This document shows, in pieces, positions 1-6,823 of a DNA stretch of 33,022 bases. A program made the position numbers and the translations under genes. Every line of letters begins with the position of its first letter. Position 1 is the stretch's first letter. The stretch lies in the NCBI GenBank assembly GCA_036741355.1, contig DAINSK010000039.1, forward strand, positions 1 through 33,022, given 5' to 3'. The notes beneath the pieces are model-generated. The model was not told the DNA's origin. It saw only the letters and a program-made list of their open reading frames with translations, and did not search any database. The DNA comes from JBBRGK01 sp036741355 (lineage in GTDB: Bacteria > Chloroflexota > Dehalococcoidia > CAUJGQ01).

Positions 1-107
1 ACTTGGATGCCCTGTTAGGAGGGCTCAAGGAGACAGGGGTGCCGGCGACGCACGCGTTTATCGACCACGTGACGGCCAAGGATGACGTGTTCATCCTCAG
101 CGCATGA
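1..107 (+). CDS. C-terminal end of an unidentified protein (partial)
   Basis: An open frame entering from the left edge (codons in phase with position 3) ends at TGA 105-107 and gives about 34 residues ending in DDVFILSA. The codon choice looks like coding sequence of the surrounding GC-rich type, and it ends 37 bases before the convergent gene on the minus strand. Too little is left to assign a family; no motif is recognisable. Confidence 0.45.
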   Translation, partial: LDALLGGLKETGVPATHAFIDHVTAKDDVFILSA

Positions 108-144
108 TTCGTGGCTATCTGTCCTCTCCTAAGCGCCTGCCCGG

Positions 145-729
145 CTAGGGGTCGCACGACGCGGCGCCATAAGAATATGTACCGTCCGTTACTCCCAGGG
201 CAGCCCGTAGTTCGTTGACTTCCGCCAGCGTGCGGCACCGCGTCAGCTTGTGGGCATACGGCCGCAGGTGACGCGCCGTCGCCGCGCGACTGTGCAAGCT
301 CTCCTCAGGTAAGGCATCGATCTGCGCGGGGGACATGGGCCGGTAGTAGGCAGCGCTCCAGCGCAGGAAGCGCAGCAGCCTCTGGAGCCCCCGGTACTGA
401 TTGGCGCCGCGACGGCTAGCCAGAACGTAGCGCCGCACAATGCGATAGAGAGCGATATACCAGGGCAGGTCCAGCCAGATAATGCGGTCCGCCGCCTGCA
501 GGAGCAGGTCTGTCCAGCCCAGAAAGATGCCTTCGGTGACCCAGGCGGGCTGGGCGGCGATGCGCTGCACGCCGGTAACCCGGTCGGCATAGGGGCGTCT
601 CCGCTCCGTGGCATCGAGGAAGTTCAGCACATCGAGGTGGTAGAGAGGCACACCCAGGTCGGCGGCGAGCCAGCAGGCCAGCGTGCTCTTGCCGGCGCCG
701 CCACCGCCAATGATGTGCACCCGTCGCAT
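145..729 (-). CDS. P-loop NTPase of the adenylate-kinase/FlaR (topology modulation)-like family
   Basis: Small cytoplasmic nucleotide-binding protein of about 194 residues. It opens with a beta strand running straight into a Walker A motif (GGGGAGKST, residues 8-16). It is followed by the family pattern of a bound-substrate segment (YHLDVLNF), a central WVTEGIF strand and a Walker-B-like IIWLDLP strand, then an arginine-rich lid-like helix region. This layout matches the P-loop kinase-like proteins often annotated as 'DNA topology modulation protein FlaR' or AAA family ATPase; the true substrate is unknown. The frame is open far upstream, but family members begin just before the P-loop, so I chose the ATG at 729. 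An ATG at 753 is the alternative, and neither has a clear Shine-Dalgarno. It is convergent with the partial gene at the window edge. Confidence 0.8.
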   Translation of the reverse strand: MRRVHIIGGGGAGKSTLACWLAADLGVPLYHLDVLNFLDATERRRPYADRVTGVQRIAAQPAWVTEGIFLGWTDLLLQAADRIIWLDLPWYIALYRIVRRYVLASRRGANQYRGLQRLLRFLRWSAAYYRPMSPAQIDALPEESLHSRAATARHLRPYAHKLTRCRTLAEVNELRAALGVTDGTYSYGAASCDP

Positions 730-820
730 CGGACGGGGGCGGGAACCGGACATCGCATTGATGGGGCCTGGTGTTGTCACACTCGAGCCGCCGCGAACGG
801 TCTGGTGGTGCGACGGCAGA

Positions 821-1045
821 CTACGAGGCCTGCCGTGCTTGCTCGGTCGCCCGGTCAGGCTCCCACAGCTTGCACCACCAGGGACCGCCAATAACCATAT
901 CGACATCGCGGTGGGCGCAGTAGCCGATCCCTTCCCTGAGCACTTTGTAGAACTTGCAGTTGTCGCACTGGTCCTGGTTGGTGCTCTCCGGCCACAGGTC
1001 AACCGCCTCGACGCGGTGTTTCAGCTCTTGCACCGACTGCGCCAT
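821..1045 (-). CDS. Small four-cysteine protein, HiPIP-like iron-sulfur candidate
   Basis: A 74-residue protein with cysteines 27, 30, 43 and 58 in the pattern C-x2-C-x12-C-x14-C, ending in a WWCKLWEP segment. Spacing and the aromatic-rich last cysteine resemble high-potential iron-sulfur proteins, which hold one 4Fe-4S cluster for electron transfer. Unlike classical HiPIPs there is no Tat or Sec signal, so it would be cytoplasmic; a zinc site is the alternative. Two ATGs lie six bases apart (1051 and 1045). The GAGGAG Shine-Dalgarno is only 2 bases from the first but 8 from the second, which decides for 1045. It lies upstream of, and on the same strand as, the P-loop NTPase gene, about 90 bases away, so the two may be cotranscribed. 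Confidence 0.7.
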   Translation of the reverse strand: MAQSVQELKHRVEAVDLWPESTNQDQCDNCKFYKVLREGIGYCAHRDVDMVIGGPWWCKLWEPDRATEQARQAS

Positions 1046-1328
1046 AATCATCGCTCCTCGTGTTGGTGCTTGCGCATCTCAGCGCTCGGGTGCCGGTACC
1101 GTTCCGCAGCGCGGGTATGATCCATCTGGTGGAATTATACCTGTGCAGCGCGGGGCCGCCGATGTTCCGGCCCCGTGCCGGTGGTGAAGAAATGAAGGTG
1201 CGAACACGATGTGAGCGCTATGCCCCGCGGCCTCCCGACGGATTGGTTGCAACGGTGCCGGTCGGTGTCGATGATGTGCTCGCGGCCGATGCAACTGGCC
1301 GTGTGCGTAGGGCGCGAAGAGGAACGTG

Positions 1329-2063
1329 ATGACTGTAGGACGCACGGCGGTAGTCACGGGGGCCGCACGCGGCATCGGCCTCGCCGTCGCAAATCGCCTG
1401 CACGCCGAGGGGACGGCGGTCGCGTTGGCCGATTTGAACGGCGACGAGACCCGCAGGCAGGCTGCGACGTTCGGCGATCGCGGCATGGCCTTAACCGTGG
1501 ATGTGACCGACCCGGCGAACGTTGAGCAGATGGCCGCGGCTGTGGTGAAGCGCTGGGGCCGAATCGATATCCTCGTGAACTGCGCCGGCGTTCTCGGTCC
1601 GACCGCGCCGGTTGAAAACTACCCGTTGGACGCCTGGCGGCAGGTGCTCTCGACGAACCTCGACGGCGTATTCCTTTCGTGTCGTGCCGTGCTACCGCGT
1701 ATGCAGGCGCTCGGGTGGGGTCGCATCGTCAACCTGGCTTCGATTGCCGGCAAGGAGGGCAATCCCAACGCGGCTGCCTACGCTGCATCCAAAGGCGGTG
1801 TGATCGCGTTCACCAAGGCCCTGGCAAAGGAGGTAGCGACGCGCGGAATCCTCGTGAACTGCGTGGCTCCCGCCCTGATCGACACCGAGATGACCCGCGA
1901 TTTGCCGCCTGAGATGCGGGACTACGTCACCTCCCGAATCCCCATGGGCCGGGCCGGCACCGCGGCGGAGGTCGCCGCGCTCGTGGCGTGGTTGTGTTCG
2001 GAGGAGTGTTCCTTCTCCACCGGCGCCGTCTACGACATCTCCGGCGGCCGCGCGACATATTGA
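1329..2063 (+). CDS. SDR-family oxidoreductase (FabG-like)
   Basis: A classical short-chain dehydrogenase/reductase of 244 residues, the usual length for the family, acting in the cytoplasm with NAD(P)H. Visible motifs are the cofactor glycine motif TGAARGIG (residues 10-17), the NCAG variant of the NNAG structural motif, and a catalytic Ser138, Tyr151 and Lys155 (YAASK). The C-terminal GAVYDISGG segment is typical of FabG/3-oxoacyl-ACP-reductase-like members. An acidic residue after the second beta strand (ALADLN) suggests NAD rather than NADP preference, which is inference. The start is the ATG after a GAGGA Shine-Dalgarno; a GTG directly before it is in frame. The substrate cannot be read from context. 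Confidence 0.92.
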   Translation: MTVGRTAVVTGAARGIGLAVANRLHAEGTAVALADLNGDETRRQAATFGDRGMALTVDVTDPANVEQMAAAVVKRWGRIDILVNCAGVLGPTAPVENYPLDAWRQVLSTNLDGVFLSCRAVLPRMQALGWGRIVNLASIAGKEGNPNAAAYAASKGGVIAFTKALAKEVATRGILVNCVAPALIDTEMTRDLPPEMRDYVTSRIPMGRAGTAAEVAALVAWLCSEECSFSTGAVYDISGGRATY

Positions 2064-2167
2064 TAACTTCGAGCACAGGCGGTCGACGGCATTGCATCGC
2101 CTCATTGAGGGATGCCGGGACAGGTCTATTCCTGAGCGACCGGGGTTAGTATGTGTAAACTAGGCGA

Positions 2168-2725
2168 ATGGGGTGTCAATCGATGGACGGGATGGTGGCG
2201 GCGGTAAGCCGCAGCGCGACGCACACACTGACTAAGCCGAACCAGCAGAGCATCCGCCTGCTCACGGGACTGGGCGTCGAAGGCGACGCACATCAGGGCG
2301 AGCACGTGAAGCATCGCTCGCGTGCCGCGCGCAACCCGGACCAGCCAAACCTGCGCCAGGTGCATCTGATCCACGCTGAGCTGCACGACGAGTTACGGAC
2401 CGCCGGCATCGACGTGGCGGCCGGAGAGATGGGCGAGAACCTCACGACGCGCGGCGTGGACCTGCTCGGATTACCGGCCGGCACGCGGCTGCATCTTGGG
2501 GACAGCGCCGTCGTCGAGGTGACCGGTCTGCGCGACCCCTGCGCCCAGTTGGACCGGATCTCCGCGGGGCTGATGATGGCGACACTCGATCGCGACGATC
2601 AGGGCAGGCTCGTGCGCAAGGCCGGCATCATGGCCATCGTCCTGACCGGCGGTGAGGTGCGGACCGGCGACCCCATCCGCGTCGAGCTGCCGCCGGAGCC
2701 GCACCGGTCGCTGGAGCCGGTTTGA
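2168..2725 (+). CDS. MOSC domain-containing protein
   Basis: MOSC (molybdenum cofactor sulfurase C-terminal) domain protein of about 185 residues without the N-terminal barrel of YiiM- or MARC-type proteins. It shows the hallmark segments GVEGDAHQG, GENLTTRG and TGLRDPCAQL with the conserved cysteine at residue 125, which in this fold is thought to bind sulfur or Moco. The protein is probably cytoplasmic and handles sulfur transfer or Moco-type ligands; the exact role is unknown. The start is uncertain. An ATG at 2168 sits 6 bases after a -10-like TAAACT, which would make a leaderless message. ATG 2183 follows GGGGTG at better ribosome-binding spacing and matches where homologues usually begin. 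Confidence 0.9.
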   Translation: MGCQSMDGMVAAVSRSATHTLTKPNQQSIRLLTGLGVEGDAHQGEHVKHRSRAARNPDQPNLRQVHLIHAELHDELRTAGIDVAAGEMGENLTTRGVDLLGLPAGTRLHLGDSAVVEVTGLRDPCAQLDRISAGLMMATLDRDDQGRLVRKAGIMAIVLTGGEVRTGDPIRVELPPEPHRSLEPV

Positions 2726-2818
2726 GACGTTCCCTGGCAAGCTTGAAGCCCATCGCTGGGACGCAGCCAACATCCTTCGTGGCAAGACCGCTGTGCAGGA
2801 CTACAAGGCAGGCAGATT

Positions 2819-3763
2819 TTGAATCGGGTGTTTATAGAGGACTGGGCCGCATCGTACGGCTCGCCGTACCTTGTGCCGGTCGAGCAGGAAGCAGCAGACG
2901 CCGAGCTCATCGAGGACGGTGCGTGCCTCGAGAGCCATCGCGGTGTGGCCGCGCCCGGCACCAGGGTCGCCTTCGTCGACGGGGTGCGACGGGCCGACGC
3001 GTGGCTCTACACGGAGGACGAATTGACCGGCATGGCCGGGCGGGCCATTGCTGGCACCCACGCTTGCGGCGCGGTAGTGCTAGGGGAGGACGGGCGGGCG
3101 GCTTTCGCGGACGCGATTGTTCAGCGCCTCGCAATCTGGGGAAATGGCATATCCGCGTCGCTTCCACCGGTGCCCGGGGGCTGGACATGGACCACGGCGT
3201 CGATCGCGGACGCGTCCCCGGACGCACCGCTGGTCGAGCTCCAGAACCGCATGCGCCAGGCGGAGGGGCGCCTTGCCGAGGATCTGGCCGGTCGCGACCT
3301 CGTCGTGGTCGTGGACGGTCCTCTCAACTTCATTCGGAGCCGCGATCTGCCCGTAACCGGGTATGTGAAGACCCATCATAGGGCCCTCCTGCAGCCGGAA
3401 ATCCACCGCCTCATCCCCGGGCTCGAGACAGGCTGCCGGACGTCTATCTTTCGCCTGGGTGAGGATCGCTACTCGTTCTACTTGCGCCTCGCCGACACCG
3501 GGCCAGATGCCAACCCGTGGTCCGGGATCGTCCGGCTCGAGATCCCGCAGTCAGCGGGGCTCACGGATGCTACGCGGATCGCGACCTGGCTGGCTGGCGA
3601 GCTCCCGCGGTTTGCGGGGGTGCGTCACCGCGACCCACGAGCACCGCAGAACCTGCAACCCATCGGGGCGCTGGAGACCCACCTTCGCCACCTGATGGGC
3701 CACGCCGGGCTCACCTCTCGCGCCGTGCGAGAGGCCGTCGCCGCCCTGGCGCGGGGAAACTGA
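2819..3763 (+). CDS. nurA: NurA-family 5'-3' nuclease
   Basis: NurA is the nuclease partner of the hexameric HerA translocase in DNA-end resection. Seen here: the N-terminal FVDGVRR block with the metal-binding Asp54, a second VVVDGPL strand with Asp166, the VKTHH block, and the C-terminal RDPRAPQNLQPIGALE...LRHLMGH block. Their order and spacing fit the NurA domain over the full 314 residues. The start is a TTG at 2819 with a weak AAGG upstream; an in-frame GTG at 2828 is possible. It is the first gene of a four-gene operon, 16 bases before herA, and the herA ribosome-binding site lies just after its stop. The product should act in the cytoplasm with HerA, making single-stranded ends. Residue assignment to catalysis rests on family knowledge. 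Confidence 0.85.
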   Translation: MNRVFIEDWAASYGSPYLVPVEQEAADAELIEDGACLESHRGVAAPGTRVAFVDGVRRADAWLYTEDELTGMAGRAIAGTHACGAVVLGEDGRAAFADAIVQRLAIWGNGISASLPPVPGGWTWTTASIADASPDAPLVELQNRMRQAEGRLAEDLAGRDLVVVVDGPLNFIRSRDLPVTGYVKTHHRALLQPEIHRLIPGLETGCRTSIFRLGEDRYSFYLRLADTGPDANPWSGIVRLEIPQSAGLTDATRIATWLAGELPRFAGVRHRDPRAPQNLQPIGALETHLRHLMGHAGLTSRAVREAVAALARGN

Positions 3764-3779
3764 AGAAGGAGAGAACACG

Positions 3780-5594
3780 ATGACCACTGCTGGAAGCGAC
3801 CGAGCCGCCGAGGAAAGTCCGGCGGCCGTTGGGCTGATCGACGGGTCGCTGCCGGCAACCACCCGGCGATTCCACGTTGTGCTCAATGATGAGGCTGTCG
3901 TGCAACTTGACGACCTCGTGGCGTCTCGGCAGGAGCTTCCGGACGGCCGTCAGTTGTGGCACTACGGGATCGTGGTCGAAGGACGCGGCTCGATCGAAGG
4001 TGCCGAGATGTCTTCGGACACGCACCGCATCACGGCGGCCGGGACCATGCCCGGGATTACGTCGCGTCAGGTCGAGGTGCAGGTGCTGCGGACCATACCC
4101 GAACTCTGGCTTCCGCCCGAACCGGGCGCAATCGTCTGCCGGGCGTCCGGACGCCACCGCGACAGCGCGCTCTTTCTTGACCAGATGGACGCAGGGCTTC
4201 GGCTCCCGGCCGGGCTCGACCAGTCGGGAGAGCCGGTCTTTGTGGATTTCACCTTCCTCAACGGAGAGAAGGGCGGACATGTCTCGATCTCGGGCGTCTC
4301 GGGCGTCGCAACGAAGACGTCATACGCGCTGTTCTTGCTGTATTTACTCTTCGAGACGGACGCCGGGCGCCGGATGCTCGGCCCGCATGCGGCCAACACC
4401 CGGGCCCTGGTGTTCAACGTGAAAGGGGAAGACCTGCTCCACCTGGATCGACAGAATAGCCGCTTCGCGGCGCGGGAGGACGCCGCGCAGCAGTGGAACC
4501 GCCTGGGCGTTCCAACTCCAGGTGCTTTCGAGAACGTCGCGCTCTTCGCTCCCAAGATGCCGGGCGGGCACGGGGCCGTGGTGACCAACGTTGTCTCTCG
4601 GGCAACCGAGGAGGTGACGCCGTTTGGATGGCCACCGGCCGACTTCATCCGGGAAGGACTGCTCCGGTTCTGCTTTGCTGAGGACGAAGACCAGCGCGGG
4701 AACCAGGTCCCCTTCATCGAGCAGCGCGTCCGCGTCCAGCTCGCGCGATGGGCCTATCCGCTGGAGCAAACGCCCGGGGCGGTCGTGCTGTGCAAGCCGC
4801 CCGCCGGGACATCGTTTGTCTTCGACCGGATCGTCCAGGAGAGGCGCCAGCCGAGGAGGGCGGGTGACGGCAAACCGATCCGGAACTTCGATGACCTCAT
4901 CGACTTCCTCTCGCAGGTAGCAAGTCCCGACGAGCAGCAGGCAGACCCGGACTGGACGGCGAACACGGCCTCGGGAACGCGAAGCGCCTTCCTTCGCAGG
5001 CTCTACGCGCAGGGCCCGAGACTCGGGCACCTAGTCTCAACGGGTGTGTCGCCCGTCCGGCTGGAGCGGTCGGTAACCGTCGTGGACATCCACTCGCTCC
5101 ACGATTCGGCTCAGCGTTTTGTCGTCGGTGCGCTGCTCAGCCGCATCTTCGAGGAGAAGCAGGGGACTGGGCGCGAGCCGCTGCGGTTTATCGTCCTTGA
5201 CGAGCTCAACAAGTACGCGCCTCGGACGGGTACAAGCCCCATCAAGGAGGTGCTCATCGACATCGCCGCGCGTGGTCGAAGTCTCGGCGTCATCCTCATC
5301 GGCGCACAGCAATCGGCCGCGGATGTTGACGGGAATATCATCCGCAATGCGGCCATCAAAGTCGTCGGGCGAATCGATGCCGGCGAGGCCGACGAGTACC
5401 GATTCCTCTCGCCGGAACTGCGCGAACGCGCCAGTCGGTTCCTTCCCGGAACGATGGTGATCGACCAGCCCCTCATCCCGGCGCCCCTGCCTGTGAGGTT
5501 TCCGTTCCCGGCGTTTGCGACGTGCGTCGCTGAAAGCCAGGCGGCCACACGCACCGACGCGGAGGAACATGCGCTGTTCGAGCGGCTGCGATGA
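3780..5594 (+). CDS. herA: HerA-type DNA translocase/ATPase (DUF87) with atypical P-loop
   Basis: A 604-residue FtsK/HerA-superfamily ATPase. The N-terminal ~150 residues form a HAS-barrel-like beta-rich region, including LDDLVASRQE and HYGIVVEGRG. The Walker A position is residues 172-181 (GVSGVATKTS), with TKTS in place of GK[ST]. Walker B is FIVLDELN with Asp474-Glu475, followed by an arginine-rich AARGRSLGVILIGAQQS sensor segment typical of HerA/VirB4-like enzymes. HerA hexamers pump duplex DNA to NurA and cooperate with Mre11-Rad50. A strong AAGGAG lies 8 bases before ATG. The TGA overlaps the sbcD ATG (ATGA), so translation is coupled. Alternative: a bacterial HerA-like ATPase of a defence complex, but the nurA and sbcDC neighbours favour end processing. 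Confidence 0.85.
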   Translation: MTTAGSDRAAEESPAAVGLIDGSLPATTRRFHVVLNDEAVVQLDDLVASRQELPDGRQLWHYGIVVEGRGSIEGAEMSSDTHRITAAGTMPGITSRQVEVQVLRTIPELWLPPEPGAIVCRASGRHRDSALFLDQMDAGLRLPAGLDQSGEPVFVDFTFLNGEKGGHVSISGVSGVATKTSYALFLLYLLFETDAGRRMLGPHAANTRALVFNVKGEDLLHLDRQNSRFAAREDAAQQWNRLGVPTPGAFENVALFAPKMPGGHGAVVTNVVSRATEEVTPFGWPPADFIREGLLRFCFAEDEDQRGNQVPFIEQRVRVQLARWAYPLEQTPGAVVLCKPPAGTSFVFDRIVQERRQPRRAGDGKPIRNFDDLIDFLSQVASPDEQQADPDWTANTASGTRSAFLRRLYAQGPRLGHLVSTGVSPVRLERSVTVVDIHSLHDSAQRFVVGALLSRIFEEKQGTGREPLRFIVLDELNKYAPRTGTSPIKEVLIDIAARGRSLGVILIGAQQSAADVDGNIIRNAAIKVVGRIDAGEADEYRFLSPELRERASRFLPGTMVIDQPLIPAPLPVRFPFPAFATCVAESQAATRTDAEEHALFERLR

Positions 5595-6823
5595 AATTAC
5601 TTCATACGAGCGACTGGCACCTGGGCCGGATGACGTATAACCACTCACGCGCAGACGACTATGACGCGGTGCTCAGCGAAATCGCGCAGCTAGCACGCGA
5701 GCAACGGCCCGACCTTATGCTCCACACCGGGGACCTGTTCGACGTCCCCCGGCCGGCGTACACGGACATAGAACGAGGGCTGAACGCGCTCCAGGAGCTC
5801 GCCGCTGTAGCACCAGTCGTTGTGCTCTGCGGGAATCACGACTCCCCCGCGCTCTTTAGGATCTTCTCCCGTCTTCTGGGCTCAAGGTCTCCGATACGGT
5901 TCATCGACCGTCCGCGTCACCCGAATGACGGTGGCATCCTTGAGTACCCCTCGGCTGCAGGGGAACGCATTCGCCTGGCGCCGCTGCCGTTTGTTCACCC
6001 GAACCGACTCGTCGACGCATTCGATTCCCCTGACACTTGGAACGCCGATTACGCCGATCGTGTGCAGGGTTTTGAAGACATCCTCGCGCAGGGTCTGCTC
6101 GCGGGGTCGGATCCAGCCCGGGACATCCTGCTCTTCGCAGCACACCTGCACGTTGGCGGCGCGAGCTATTCCGGTTCAGAACGCCAGGTAACCGTCAGCG
6201 ACGCATATGCGACGCGCGCCGAACGACTTCCGGTCGTGAGCTACGCCGCCTTCGGCCACATCCACAAACCGCAACGGCTACCTGGGCCCGTGCCTGGCCG
6301 CTACGCGGGGTCACCGATCCAGCTCGATTTCGGTGAGGAAGGAGAAGAGAAGCAGGTCGTGCTGGTGGAAGCAGCCCCGGGCCGGCCAGCTGACATCGTG
6401 GAGGTGCGCCTGAAGTCCGGGCGTCCACTCAAACGAGTCGCTGGCACGATCGACGAGATCCGCGCACAGGCGCCAACCGTCGGCGACGCCCTTTGCCTGG
6501 TCACGGTCCGCACAGAGAGCCCTGTTCCGGACCTCTCGCGCCAGATGCGCGACCTTCTCCCCAACGCCACCGTTCTTGACGTGTTCGAAGTATCGGAGCG
6601 GTTAGCTGTGACGGTCGTCACCCGCGACTCTGTAGGAGGTCGTCCTGAACAGACCGTCCGCGAGTTGTTCGCGGAGTATCTCGACGGCCTTGCCATCCCT
6701 GGAAGGCAGCGAGCATTCGACGTGTTTAGCACGATCCTCGAGGCGTTGGCGGAAGAAACTCTGCCGCAGTTTGCGGAGGAAGATGCGCTCGCCGCTCCAC
6801 TCCCTGGCCAGGAGGCGCGCTGA
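5591..6823 (+). CDS. sbcD: SbcD/Mre11-family exonuclease subunit
   Basis: A 410-residue calcineurin-like metallophosphoesterase, the nuclease half of SbcCD (Mre11-Rad50). Metal-binding motifs are in the expected order: DWHLG (Asp8, His10), GDLFD (Asp48), GNHDS (residues 81-85), AAHLHV and GHIH. The last is followed by the capping segment leading to a Rad50-binding C-terminus with an acidic end. Length matches bacterial SbcD. The ATG overlaps the herA stop and its own stop overlaps the sbcC start (TGATG), with a GGAGG upstream of the latter. It cuts double-strand ends and hairpins together with SbcC in the cytoplasm or nucleoid. Confidence 0.95.
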   Translation: MKLLHTSDWHLGRMTYNHSRADDYDAVLSEIAQLAREQRPDLMLHTGDLFDVPRPAYTDIERGLNALQELAAVAPVVVLCGNHDSPALFRIFSRLLGSRSPIRFIDRPRHPNDGGILEYPSAAGERIRLAPLPFVHPNRLVDAFDSPDTWNADYADRVQGFEDILAQGLLAGSDPARDILLFAAHLHVGGASYSGSERQVTVSDAYATRAERLPVVSYAAFGHIHKPQRLPGPVPGRYAGSPIQLDFGEEGEEKQVVLVEAAPGRPADIVEVRLKSGRPLKRVAGTIDEIRAQAPTVGDALCLVTVRTESPVPDLSRQMRDLLPNATVLDVFEVSERLAVTVVTRDSVGGRPEQTVRELFAEYLDGLAIPGRQRAFDVFSTILEALAEETLPQFAEEDALAAPLPGQEAR

